Below, one piece after another: positions 12,601 through 24,859 of a DNA stretch of 64,000 nucleotides (position 1 is the first letter of the stretch; every line of letters begins with the position of its first letter). The translations under genes were made by a program, and so were the position numbers. Below the pieces are notes generated by a model. It did no database searches, was not told the origin of the DNA, and saw only the letters and a list, made by a program, of their open reading frames with translations. Source of the DNA: Liolophura sinensis (Eukaryota; Mollusca; Polyplacophora; Chitonida; Chitonidae); contig NC_088306.1 in assembly GCF_032854445.1 (NCBI RefSeq), forward strand, positions 14,007,386 through 14,071,385, written 5' to 3'.

Positions 12601-15600
12601 CTATTTTAGGATAAACATATTGAAATCTGAACTACCCTGAACATTTATACCTTTGTACACTGATGTTTGAAATTTTAGCTTCAGTGAAATACAAATGGAT
12701 TTAAGGAAGAAGCCCCATACTTCATGTAGATGACATGTTTTTTTTCTTTTTCTTTTTGCGTTTGAATTTCTCTTCATTTGACAGTTCACTTTACTTCAAC
12801 ATACATCCACTGAATCCACTATGATATACCTGAATCCACTCTGATATATATGAATCCACTTTGATATACCTGAATCCTTTTTGATATACCTAAATACAGT
12901 TTAACATACCTGAATCCACTCTGATATACCTGAATACAGTTTGACATACCAGAATCCATTTTGACATACCTGAATCCATGCTGACATACCTGAATCCACT
13001 CTGATATACCTGAATCCACGTTGACATACCTGAATTCATTTTGACATACCTGAATCCAATTTGACATACCTGAATCCACTCTGATATACCTGAATCCACG
13101 CTGAAATACCCGAATTCATTTTGACATACCTGGATCCATTTTGACATACCTGAATCCACTTTGACATACCTAAATCCACCCTGATATACATGAATCCACT
13201 CTGACACACCTGAATCCATTCTGACATACCTGAATCCATTCTGAAATACCTGAATCCTTTTTGATATACCTGAATACAGTTTGACATACCTGAATCCACT
13301 CTGACATACCTGAATCCACTTTGATATACCTGAATCCTCTCTGACATACCTGAATCCATTTTGACATACCTAAATCCTTTTTGACACACCTGAATCCATT
13401 CTGACATACTTCGATCCACTATGACATACCTGAATCCACTATGACATACCTGAAACCACTTGGACATACCTGAACACTTTCATATACCTGATTGCACTTC
13501 GACATATATAGATATGGGTATGTTATAGGTGGTCTAACCAAGTGAGAAAAAGAAACTCAATATTTCTGCTACAGTTACATACATATTGGTTAACATGAGC
13601 AGACCAGGTGTCACAAAAATTAGAAGAAATATGGTACCTATATTCGCCCTGATATGTCCGTATGCATACTGACATACCAATATGCTTGAGGACTTACCTG
13701 AATGCACTTTGACATACCTGTATGCTTTAGGACTTACCTGTCTTACCTAAATGCACTTTGACATACCTGTATGCTTTAGGACTTACCTGTCTTACCTGAA
13801 TGCACTTTGACATATCTGTATGCTTTCGGGCTTACCTGAATGCACTTTGACCTACCTGTATGCTTAGGACTTACCGGAATGCACTCTGACATACCTGCAT
13901 ACACCCAGACATACCTGTCTGCATACCGACATCCCTCAATGCACTTTGACATACCTGTGTGGCTTAGGATTTACCTGAATGCACTTTGACATACCTGTAT
14001 ACACTCAGGCATACCTGTCTGCATACTAACATCCCTCAAGGCACTTTGACATGACTGTAAGCATACTGACATACCTGTATGCACTTTGACATACCTGTGT
14101 GGCTTAGGATTTACCTGAATGCACTTTGACATACCTGTATACACTCAGGCATACCTGTCTGCATACTGACATCCCTGAAAGCAATTTGACATAAGTGTAT
14201 GCATACTGACATACCAGTATGCACTTTGACATACCTGAGTGCCTTAGGACTAACCTGAATGCACTTTGACATACCTGTATACACCCAGACATACCTGCCT
14301 GAAAACTGACGTATCTGAATGAACTTTTGACATAACTGTATGCATACTAACATACCTGAAGGCACTTTGACATACCTGTATTCACAATGACAAGTCCGGA
14401 ATACACTTTGACATACCTGTATGCATACTGACATACCTGAAGGCACTTTGGCAGACCTGTATGAACAATGACATGCCTGAATACACTTTGACATACCTGT
14501 ATGCATACTGACATACCTGAAGGCACTTTGACATACCTGTATGCACAATGACATGCCGGAGTACACTTTGACATACCTGAATGTACTCTGACATACCTGT
14601 ATGCCTACTGACATACCTGAATGCATTCTGACATGCACAATGACATGCCTGAATACAATGACAGGCACAATGACATGCCTGAATACAATGACATGCCTGA
14701 CATACCTGAAGGCACTTTGGCAGACCTGTATGCACAATGACATGCCTGAATACACTTTGACATACCTGTATACATACTGACATACCTGAGGACACTTTGG
14801 CATACCTGTATGCAAATGACATGCCTGAATACACTTTGACATATCTGAATGCATTCTTGCATACCTGTATGCCTTAGAATCTACCAGAATGCACTTTCAC
14901 ATACCTGTACAGACCATGACATACCTGAATGCATGTTGACTTCAAAACTGTACCTGTATACATTCTGACACACCTGTGTATCTGATGACTTACCTGAATG
15001 CATTTGGCATACCTGTCTGCTTTGATACAATTTGACATACACGGTACCAGCACTGTATGCACTATGATATACTTGAAGGCACTTTAACCGACCTGTATGC
15101 ATTCTTGCTAACGTCAGTTCCTCCCTCCCCTCCAAACACGTACAGCTTGCCCCGGTAGCTGACCGCTGTCACAAAACGAAGCCTCTGGGGTAGATGTGCC
15201 ACGTTGGTCCAGGTGTTTGTCAAGGGGTCATACTTCTCCACGCTGCTCAGAATCACCGAAACATCCTGACCACCGATGGCATAGGCATTCCTATGACAGA
15301 CAGACAGACAGAGCAAAGTGCTGGTCAGGGAGATCTGCACACATACTCTCAGTGTGTACATGCACATGTGTTTTAGATTAGATTCAGTTAGATTACAACT
15401 TTCATCCAATATAAAGATATGAATTCACAAATTTTGAGAGCAAAATTAATGCAATTTCCAGGCTAGGGTTATCAGTTTAAAAGTGTATTAAAAGCTTAAC
15501 TAGGTTTAAATCTTTAAACTAGTCTCCTAATAAGCTTACCAAGTAGATGCCACTTTAGTGGAGTACAGCTATACAGCCTACATGTACATGTTTGAGTTGT

Positions 15601-17748
15601 ACCTGGCTTCACTATATATGTATGTATGCTTGGGGTTTATCGTTGTACTCAACAATATTACAGTGCTATGAGGACAACAAGGAGTCATTAGATGTGTGTA
15701 CATATACTGTGTCTTCATATCAGTACACAGTCTCATTATTTTGACATCCAGGGAACAAGTTCTGTTCCGTTGCTCTAGCCTGTAAGTGCTTAGCGCCAAG
15801 CGAAGCAGCAACAAGGACCATATTTAAAGTCTTTGATATGACCTGACGTGGGTTTCATCCCAGGTCACCCGACTTTGACACAGATCCTCTGACCACTAGG
15901 CAACCAAAGCAGTCTACCTAGCTTCAAGATACAATGCTGCAGATTTTTCTTTAAAAAATTTGACCGATGTAAGTCCCATCAGACTTTACACTTTTAAACA
16001 GCCGGGGCAAATTACTGAACTTCTTCAGTAACTTCTTCCACAATATTAGTATTTTCCAGAGACTGACATACTTGTCAACAAAGCAGAGTGCAAACTGATA
16101 GCGGGCCATGTTCATCTTAGCTTTGGGCTGCCATGTGCCATCAGTCTGGTCAAAGACATACAGAGTGTTGGAGACGCCCTCTGTGGTGATAGAACCACGG
16201 TAGTTGATCTTCCTGATTGCTCCTCCCGCCAGGTAAATCTGGTTGTCCCCTGTCACAGCAACACCTTCAGAAACAAAGACAGTAGAAAAAAGCTCCTCAC
16301 AAATCAAGTTATGATACTGTACTCAACTCTATAATTTGGAACTCTTGTCAGCTCATAAGTCAGAACTGACAGCTAGACCTAGAACAGATGGTGTCCAGTG
16401 GGTGGATATTCCTCGAGCTACAGGATATGTCTGCTACGTCGTACCTCCGATCAGCTGGACTGACCCCTGATCCGTTCCTGGCAGGGCCACCCCTCTGCTA
16501 AAGTATGAAGACTGGCTGCCCAACAGCTGGAAGCTGCACTCAGCCGTGAGAACAACAACTTTTGTTACAATCTGTTCACATAGCTGAACACTTTACTCTA
16601 AAAACTCCATTTACTAATCTAACGTGTACAAAGTCTTAGTCGTTTTTCTCCACTGATTTGCAAAAATATACATACATATACTTTACAGATTTTAATATTT
16701 CCCTGATATTCCACAGCATCCTGAAGCAAGTCTTTAATATCGCTCAAGCAGATGGTACATGCCAATCGGTGAACATATACCAGCTTTTTCACCTAACTAC
16801 AGAAATACACTTGCCAGCATGACACTGGCCTTTTCAGGAAGCAAACAATGCATGTAAAAACTGGTAAATTTGCCACAAAAATTATGTATCTGAAACAATG
16901 TTGAAGTTCTTTGTTCAGTCCATACTATGTGTATATACATATTTGGTGATCTTACTCAAAATAACACCGCAAATATATAATCCTGTTTATTCATTATTTT
17001 GAAATTCTTATACAACACAAGACCTGGTAGAATTAATGAAAGATTCCAAAACAATGGAAGTTCTGGCCCTTTTTTAGATGTACATGTAGCTTTCCGCATC
17101 AAGCATGAAGAACTCACCGTTTTCTTATGCTAGGGTAGGAATAAAATCCCTTAACCACTAGAGCACCTAAGCCAAGGGGTGTCAAATTTGTATCTAGGAA
17201 GCCTAAAAATGAGCGCATACACAAACGAAGAGTGCTGAAAGGCACCTGCATTGTGATCAAGGAATATCTGACACAACGTAACCAGCAGTTGTTGAGAACA
17301 TGTGGCTAATCCTGTTGTCAGTTCGGCATGGTCCAAGGACAGGAAAATATATGTCAAAAATGCTCATGAACAAGTCAAGCAAATCCGTGGTTTGTCTGAT
17401 TTGCACAATTTCAAAGGTGGAATGGAACAGACTGACCTTCTTTCTTGCCTTTCTGATCTTATTTCTGGTCAGCGTATACACATATTTTTTTCATTTTTTC
17501 GTTTTTACTTTTTTCTATTGAAAACTGTGCACAGCTATATGCTGTGTATGTGTATGTATATTTGTATATGTGTACATGTATGTGTGTGTATGTATATGTG
17601 TATATGTAAGTGTGTGTATGTATATGTGTGGATGTAATTGTATATATACATGTATGTATAGGAGGGTAGTGTTGGTATGCATACATGGATATGTTTGTAT
17701 GTATATTTCATATGCATATTTGAGTGTGTATGCAGGTGCTTATGTGTG

Positions 17749-17806
<58 letters not shown>

Positions 17807-20800
17807 GGCGTATATGTATATGTGTATATGTATATGTATAAGTGTATATGGTGCGTGTATGTATGTGATATACGTTTGTGTTGTGTGTGTAGACATATAC
17901 ATGTATATATTTCAGGATGTATATGAATACAAGCGTGTATGGATAGGTACATTTGCTTTCAAACTGAAGACAGGAGGGTTTATTTATAGAACAGTTTTCA
18001 CTGATCGCGATGAGACTTTTCTGCATATGTGCGATGCGCACCTGTACTACCAAACGGTTGCACTTAATCCTTTTCCTTTTTTCCACATTTCTTTGTTTTC
18101 ATTGAATGTGTTTCTGTGAACTGTATATATGTAATCCACATCTTCTTACTTGGTACAAAATGTCGACTTCCCACATACTTTTGTTAAATAATGTATCTTG
18201 AAAAACACAGAATACCTCCACAAACCACCTAGATGATGAGTCTATGTATGCCAACTGCCCTTTGTGCTGTATTTACAAAGGCAGTGTGGGCTGTGGGGTG
18301 ACAGACAGAAGGATGAATGCTTGTATGACTGAATATGTGAAGTGGCATTTTGATAATTCCAAAAATGGCTGAGACAGTGAACACAGTCTCCATGAACTGC
18401 CAAGGATTGGCAGATCCTAGGAAGAGGAAGGATGTTTTCCATTTTTTTTAGAAAGAAAAAAATATTCCATTATTTGCTTGCAGGATACACATAGTGACCC
18501 TACTTACAGAAATATTCTTAAAAGAGAATGGGAACACGATGCATGGGTAAGCCCTTTCACTTCTCACTCAAGAGGCATAATAATTCTTATAAACCCCAAT
18601 TTTGGCTACAAAATAGTGTAGATTCTGACCCAAATGACAATTATAAATGAGACCAAAATATCCATAATGCACCCTAACTTTATGTAGTATACATGGACCA
18701 AACAGATAAACTATCTTTCTATAATGCAATTATTAAAAATATTGAAGAAATATCTAGCCCTTCTGTAATCATCTGTGGGGACTGGAATTTAGTTATCAAC
18801 CCTGAAAAAGACACTCATAATTATCAGCATGTAAATAATCCTTTGGCCTGACAGAAAGCATTGAATCTCATAAACAAAAATGAATATACAGATGTTTGTA
18901 GGCAAATGCATGAAAGAGACAGACGGTATACATGGCGAGGCAAGAATCTGAAAAAACAAGCTAGACTCAATTTTTTCTTGGTGTCAAAGGATATTTTCAA
19001 TATCTGTACAAAAGCGGAAATCATTCCAGGTTATAGGAGTGACCACTCCGCAGTAACACTAAAGTGTAAATTCATAAACTGTGACCGTGGTAGGGTCACA
19101 GTTTATATTAAACTGTGGAAATTAAACTGTTCACTCTTAACAGACCAACCTTACATCGATTTAATAAAAAACGCAATTAACCGAACAAGAGACAAATACT
19201 GTCCCCTAGTTTACAACAGAGAAAATTTTAAAAAATATTCCCAAAGAACAACTACAGTTTTGCATTAGTGACCAGTTATTTTTAGAAATACTACCAATGA
19301 AAATAAGAGGAGAAATCAATAAAATATTCATCAACAAAACGCAAGAATGAACAAAGCAGAGAAACAGAACTGGAAAAAGAAACTGAACTACTAGAAAAAG
19401 AAACTGAAGGCAATTTTATGAATGTACCTGATTTAAAGCTCGACAGAGTGAATAATCTGAAAATAGAATACGAAAAGCTGAGAGAAAAAGAGATGGAAGG
19501 TATATTAATCAGATCAAAGGCAAACAAAACTGAATGGGGAGAAAAATTTACACAATATTTTTAGCACTGGAGAAGAAAAATTATACAAACAAACTGATTT
19601 CAAAATTAACACTTGGTGATGGAAAAGAAATATATCAAATGATGGAAATATTAGCTGCACAAAAACATCATTACTCAAATCTGTATAGGAAAATAGGTAA
19701 CGAGAGAAATGACCTTAGGTGATTTTTGAAAGATATAAAACTAGACAGACTCTCGAATAGGGAGGCAGCCAAATTAGAAGGCTTACTGACCTGGTTAACG
19801 ACAGCCTTAAGAAATATGAAAAACAACAAAACTCCAGGAATGGATGGTTTTCCGGTAGAATTTTATAAAATGATCTGGAAAGACGTTGGACAATTTGTTC
19901 TAAGATCAGGCAATGAAGGATTTGCAAAAGGCGAAATGTCAATATCTCAAAAGCAAGGAATTAAAACATGCTTACCTAAACCAAATAAAGCAAGAGACAA
20001 GTTAAAAAACTGGCACCCCATTACTCTGTTAAACATAAATTATAAAATATACAGTGCTTGCATTGCAAATAGACTACAACTTGTCCTTGATGACATCATA
20101 AATGAAGACCAGAAAGGTTTTATTTCCGGAAGGTGTATCGCAGAAAATATACATCTAATTTACGACATCATGTTCGAAACCAAAGATAAAGTAATCCCGG
20201 GACTTCTGCTGTCTGTTGATTTTGAGAAAGCCTTCGATTCTATCTTATGGTAATTTACGGAAGAAGTCCTTATGACGTTCAATTTTGGAGATGATATGAG
20301 ATCATGGATTCAACTGTTTTATACAGATAATTCTGCCTGCATTCTTCAAAATGGCACTGTGTCTTCTGTGTTTAATATTAGCAAGGGCTGTAGGCAAGGC
20401 GATCCCATTTCTCTATATCTTTTTCTCTTATGTGCCGAGATTTTGGTTTTAATGATACAAAGCAATCATGACATAAAGGGACTATCCACAAACGACACAG
20501 AACATGAAATAAGCCTATATAATGATGATACTCAGCTCTTTTTGGATGGGTCTGAAAAGTCACTTTCAGAGGGATTAACTTGCTTAGGTACATATTATGA
20601 ATACTCAGGATTAAAAATGAACATAGAAAAAACCAAGGCTGCATGGATAGGATCTCTCTCGAGCTCAAATGTAAAATTATGTCATTTGGTTAAATTAGAT
20701 TGGGTTGAGAAACTAAACATACTGGGCTTAAATTTTTCAACGGTGGATTTTAACAACATATGGAAATTACCTTGCCAGAATAGAAGACTTGAAAAATGAC

Positions 20801-23800
20801 CTTCAAAGATGGAGAATCAGGAACCTATCCTTACTAGGGAAAATAACAATTATAAAATCCCTAGCTTTGTCAAAATTACTTCACTTGTTTCTTTCCCTCA
20901 CAAACCCACCTGACAGTACTCTGAAAGAAATAAATGTACTGCTTTATAAATTCGTATGGAACGACTGTCCCGATAGGATACAAAGATCCATCTTAAACAG
21001 AAGCTACGATGAAGGTGGACTTCGTATGGTAAATTTAATGCCATTTGTACAATCACTAAAAATGTCTTGGATGAGAAGACTACATCTCGTGAAAGGAAAA
21101 TGACAAAGTGTAAGTTTTTGTCAAAATGACTTGGAAAGACTGTCCACTTTAGGTGGGAAATATATTCCGCAAATAACAAGAAGAATAGGCAACCCTTTCT
21201 GGGTAGATACACTAAAGGCATGGGAAGCGTTTACACAAAAATGGATAATAAATACATCATAAATATACTTGATGAACACTTATGGTACCACCCCTACTTT
21301 CAGGAACCAAGTTTTTTCATTTCCCAGTGGTATGCAAATAATATAAGGTTTTTGAGGGAGCTAGCAAAACCGGATGAACATTTGTTAACATTTACCAAGT
21401 TAAAACAAAAATTCAAAGTAAATGGTACATTGCTGGATTATAACCGGCTACTTAAAAATGTTCCAACCGAATAGATTAAACTCATAAACAATGAAAAAAA
21501 AAGACACCTACTGTCCTTCTTTCCCCAAAGCTCTCAGATTACTGGCGAAGCAGAAACAAGGTTCTAAGATTTTCTATGACCTACTAATTAACAATTCACA
21601 GCTTAAGCTAAAAATTTGCGACATTCATTGAATGTCCCGAATCACAAACGCTTTGGAGTGACTACAAAAGGGGTTATCACAAATATACAAGGTTAATATG
21701 AAAATGAGGCCTAAAATTATAAGTATGGGATGGGGAGAGACAGGAAAAAAGACATGTTTAAATTTACTGATGATTCTAGCTAAAACGTACATGCTTGATA
21801 AAAGACAAAACAAAACCAAAATGAATCTAAAGCATCTGATCAAATATACAGCGAACCACTAAAGGCTAGAAAAATATATATCTGAAGTAACCAGAAAACA
21901 AGATGAATTCTCAGAGCAATGGGAAAATTTTGACATTTTAGACTTAGAAATATCATAAGCGTGAAGATTTGAATGTGCGTGGTATGTGCTTGTGGATGAC
22001 AAAGAATGAAATCAAACATGGAATCTGACTGGTGGAAAGAGAAAAAAAAAAATCCCTTTTCACACCCTTAATTTGTATACCAGTAAACAATACTAGACAT
22101 TATTCCACCCTACCAGTGTAACCTCAAATGATCTAATAACAGCATTCGTTATGTGAAGATTGGGGTATCAATCAATATAAGTCACAGAGTGTTCAAATAT
22201 AAAAAATGCTGTGTTGGCACTGTGTGCAAATCACAATCAAGAGACCTGTCAATCACTACTACTGTAGACCTGATCCAGCCAGAGATGTCTTTACAATAGC
22301 CTCAATGGTTACAAAATCACTTAAATACACCCACCTTTTTGTGGTGGTTTAATTCAGTGAAATGCCTAAGATACAAGGAAATAAATAAACAGGTTTGCGT
22401 ATATATAAACTACTTCCGTCTGTCGATGGACGTTGTAAATAAGTCACCGTGCAGGTGCATGTGAATTCACTGAAGTTCATCTGCTAGACTCAAGTAGGCA
22501 GGAAACAAGACCAAGAGTCAAGGGATATTTTCCTACCCATTCAGGGCAAGCCAGACATCTCTGTCACCATCAGCCCAGTCTGGTCGCCTTTGGTAGCTGA
22601 CAATAAGGTTCAAAAAGGTGATTCTTTCCATACACGCACAGGTGTATAGGCCTACACGTGCACCCTGTTTCTGTTACACAAGGTGAATAAACAAATCTCT
22701 GTCCAAGGATTTAATTCAGTGTATGGTTGGCAAGCTGGAAGTACAGTTTGAATTCTTGAAGAAGTGAAGGTGTTACATTTAATTACCGCACATGTGCCTT
22801 GAGCCTGCATGGTTTAAAAGTGTGTTATCAGCCATAAAAATTATCTTCCCTTGATGTATCCCAATATTCAAAACATTTCAAACATGAACCTAAATGTGTA
22901 GCTATTTCCTTCCCCTCCATCTTTTCATATCTATCTTATCTTACAGCGTAGCATTGAAGTGTAGCTCACACTGGCCCCCCAAATGAGCCCTTTCAGTACA
23001 GACCAATGTGTGGGAAAATTTCCTAATATATTTGGACTGAGCTGCCAATCATCCATTACATGTATTCCTGCCAAAACCATACAGCTGTGATTATTCCAAG
23101 GGACTGTCAGCTCTCAGGAAATGCTAGCCTCTGGTTTACAGTAAAACACTGTTTAGAAATTGTTGCAATGTACTAGTACATGCATGTGAAGCTTGTGATG
23201 GGTGTATTTCTACACATGTATCTATTTCCACTCCTGCCAACACCATCTTCAGGAATGACAAATCAGAAACATTTAAAACCAAGCTTGCAGCCTGGATGTT
23301 TCAGTCTGCAAATGCTTTCCTTTAACTTAAATATTTTTAATTGCTTGGTCAGACTTGTCCGAGTACGCTGACTGTTGGCTGAGAAATATTGATATACGCC
23401 ATATGCATAGCTGTTCAGCCACAGTCAGAGTTGAGTAATTGTGTCTCAATGGTGGGACACGGCTAGCAGCCCCAATAACCACTTCACCTACCTCTAGTTG
23501 CTTACATGTAAATCCGCGCCATAACATCTCCCCTTCTGTCCGCCACACAAATTTTTTTTGATGATAATCCAAGAAAATTATCGTTTAACGTATAAAATGC
23601 CTCCTGTCAATTACTTCTATGATAATTAAAAAAATTGTACTGTACACTTGATTACAAATTAGAAAATCACAAAGTCAGGTCTTTCATGTGATACATGTAT
23701 CGGTATCATATTATCCTGTACTTCTGTTTTGAGAAGTGAGAATCTAAAGAGCCAATCCCTTACCTGGGCTATAGAGACTTTGCGGCAGTTTGCAGATATG

Positions 23801-24832
23801 GATTACCTCCCCTGATCTAGGCAATAACATCTCCATGCTGTTGAATTTCTTTAGGGAATCTTCAGTGTACGGGTTGGCTAAGATCATGACACCTCTTTCG
23901 TAGGGCATTCCGCGCCGTGGCATCAAGTTTACGTCCATTTCGTTCTGGCGGTTTTTCAACATGTGATAATACCTGATCAAGTTCAGTCTATTGGCTAAGT
24001 TTTCATTCGTACGCAGAAGAGTGTCTGGGTCGATTTTATCACAGAAGTAGTATGAGCTGATGTTTGCGAACCTGACGCATTCCATGACAGGGACAAGAAA
24101 CTTGAGTCTTTCAGTCATGTCAATCTTCAACCATGCCATGCATGCTTCGTATACAGTCTCCTCCAAACTGACATTAATATCGTCATCCAGGAGTATTTCC
24201 ACCAGTTTGTCCGCAGGTAAAGACAGAAATTCGTGCTGTTTGCACAATACTGTGAACTGATTGTTTATCATCTCTTTCGCCTTCATGGCTAGTACAGCAC
24301 ATTCGTGAGCACGGGCGAAAAAGTAGACGCCAATACAGTTTGAAACATTTATATGGTTCATCATGAACTCTGCGCATCCTGTTCGAAGCGACAGTAGCTG
24401 GAAGAGATTTGCGGCAGAAAGCAGATTTTGAACAGAGTCTTCAGAGAGAAAAACCTGGCCAGTGTAAATGTAGTCGAGGACTAATTCCATTGTAGAGGAA
24501 TCCATGTCCTTGAGAGTTATCTTCTCCTGACGGCTCTCTGACATGTCACTGTTGAACATTGCCATAAAGAAGGGACTTGAAATCGCCAGTACATTGCGGT
24601 GACATGGAAACTCTCGCTCTTCCACCACTAATATCACATCCACAAACTCCTTGTTCTTGTACAACTTGGAAAATCCCTTCAGTAAGTTGGCTGCACGCTC
24701 TTCGTCTTTGAAGCGGTCATCGCCATTGGTGGAGGCGCAGCTGTCGCTGGTCTGTGAAAGGAGGGACAGCTCCATGATTGGAGGCGTGCCTGTAACCGGC
24801 CGCTCTCCAGACTCCGCTTCCTCCCCACTCAT
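9467..24832 (-). CDS. Kelch-like protein (BTB-BACK-Kelch), six coding exons
   Basis: Joined exons 24832-23764, 16264-16072, 15290-15093, 12151-12051, 11426-11289 and 9663-9467 give 1896 nt, or 631 residues plus TAA. Splice phases are 1, 2, 2, 1, 1 and all agree. The BTB domain is at about residues 54-160 ([30 protein letters not shown]), BACK at about 165-265, then six kelch blades ending in GG pairs (IYLAGG, AYAIGG, LYVFGG, IYVIGG, ILIVGG). Length is normal for the KLHL family. Known members bind Cullin-3 through BTB and the adjacent 3-box and present substrates through the propeller; that role here is by homology. Subfamily is unresolved: the linker and C-terminus loosely recall KLHL24/KLHL6-type proteins. 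The downstream neighbour of the channel gene, on the same strand. A 5' UTR exon joined at about 24855 is possible but weak. Confidence 0.92.
10952..11183 (+). mobile_element. tRNA-derived SINE, family A
   Basis: Head GAGGGCCTTCGTGACTGAG, body GCTCATGCTGGCTTTCTC and TATGTGGGAAGGTCTGCC, tail AACACCAATCAAATAAATG. It lies in Kelch intron 5, antisense to the gene. Confidence 0.75.
11289..11426 (-). CDS. Kelch-like gene, coding exon 5
   Basis: Acceptor TGTGTCGTAG, donor CAG/GTAAG, phases 1 in and 1 out. Encodes the blade with [14 protein letters not shown] and the strand leading to the next GG. An insertion-like loop ([13 protein letters not shown]) precedes it. Confidence 0.9.
11579..11787 (-). 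mobile_element. tRNA-derived SINE, family A
   Basis: Reverse copy: TTTATTTATTT head-on, then GTTTTACGCTGTACTCAAG, CCAGCATTATGGTGGGAGG, CACAGCGACCGCATTGGTGA. Kelch intron 4. Plus-strand frames here are SINE translations. Confidence 0.75.
12051..12151 (-). CDS. Kelch-like gene, coding exon 4
   Basis: Acceptor TGTTTACTCAG, donor ATAG/GTAAGG, phase 2 in and 1 out. Encodes [14 protein letters not shown] to FREKIYVIG. The first A completes an Arg codon begun by the AG that ends exon 3, which supports the exon 3 donor at 15093. Confidence 0.9.
12172..12466 (-). mobile_element. tRNA-derived SINE, family A, near full length
   Basis: Reverse copy beginning with TTTATTT repeats. It contains TTCTACGCTGTACTCAAG and AGCATAATGGTGGGAGG, and ends in a tRNA-like head with CTAGCCCACTGAAGCCCC. 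Kelch intron 3, beside exon 4. Confidence 0.7.
12806..13500 (-). repeat. 20-bp minisatellite carrying splice-donor cores, block 1
   Basis: About 34 units. On the Kelch strand the unit is AGTGGATTCAGGTATGTCA. Because 20 is not a multiple of 3, all three frames stay open and repeat every 60 nt (20 residues), producing long spurious ORFs. Most units hold CAG/GTATGT, a strong 5' splice-site match. Confidence 0.9.
13640..15092 (-). repeat. approx. 20-bp minisatellite carrying splice-donor cores, block 2
   Basis: Related to block 1 but with GCATACAGGTATGTCAAAGT-type units, in places arranged in higher-order sets of about 80 bp near 14360-14800. The unit matches the 3' end of Kelch exon 3 plus its donor (AATGCATACAG/GT). 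Divergence is greatest next to the exon and units are most regular at 14000-14850. Confidence 0.9.
15093..15290 (-). CDS. Kelch-like gene, coding exon 3
   Basis: Acceptor GTCTGTCATAG, phase 2 in and out, 198 nt. Encodes [34 protein letters not shown] and TDVSKNAY. The donor CAG/GTCGGT is the only nearby choice that restores YDPATDVW in exon 4. It is weaker than the CAG/GTATGT copies in the array that follows. Confidence 0.87.
15612..15930 (-). mobile_element. SINE family C (tail core plus tRNA-like end)
   Basis: Contains GCTTGGGGTTTATCGTTGTA, CAAGGAGTCATTAGATGTG, AGCGCCAAGCGAAGCAGC and a tRNA-like end (CCAGGTCACCCGACTTTG, CCTCTGACCACTAGGCAAC). Same layout as 28266-28570 and 30905-31215. Confidence 0.6.
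16072..16264 (-). CDS. Kelch-like gene, coding exon 2
   Basis: Acceptor with a good pyrimidine tract (CTTTGTTTCTGAAG), donor GTATGT, phases 1 in and 2 out. Encodes [26 protein letters not shown] and [14 protein letters not shown]. The split codon with exon 1 gives SPG-VAV. Confidence 0.92.
17540..17930. repeat. TG/TA-rich microsatellite with a (TA)n core
   Basis: TGTATG-type repeats flank an almost pure TA run at about 17753-17801. The overlapping open frames (YIYIYI, THIHTY) are simple-sequence artefacts. Kelch intron 1. Confidence 0.9.
18360..21957 (+). mobile_element. decayed L1/Tx1-like LINE ORF2, antisense in Kelch intron 1
   Basis: Starts near [15 protein letters not shown] (endonuclease start). 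Endonuclease pieces include [19 protein letters not shown] and [12 protein letters not shown]. Reverse transcriptase pieces follow at 19726-20799: [40 protein letters not shown] and LYNDDTQLF, where the usual Y/F-A-D-D has Asn for Ala. C-terminal L1-type sequence ([20 protein letters not shown]) runs to about 21100, with more to about 21957. Several stops and frameshifts, including TAA at 20251-20253, make it inactive. No ORF1 is seen. Confidence 0.85.
23764..24832 (-). CDS. Kelch-like gene, coding exon 1 (BTB and BACK)
   Basis: Starts at ATG 24830-24832, the first Met of the long frame; upstream is a possible 5' UTR acceptor. Carries the whole BTB and BACK domains and the start of blade 1, ending [10 protein letters not shown] with donor CAG/GTAAGG in phase 1. 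One large exon for BTB-BACK followed by small kelch exons is common in KLHL genes. Confidence 0.93.
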
Positions 24833-24859
24833 TGATCAGGCCTCAGTTGTCTCCCCTAA

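Noticed and set aside
12819..14862. Long minus-strand ORFs rich in CIQVCQ and GFRYVK repeats
   Set aside because: They are all three frames of a 20-bp stop-free tandem repeat inside a Kelch intron. Frame is not preserved and no splice pattern includes them.
17535..18119. IYIYIY and THIHTY ORFs on both strands
   Set aside because: Translations of TA/TG microsatellite.
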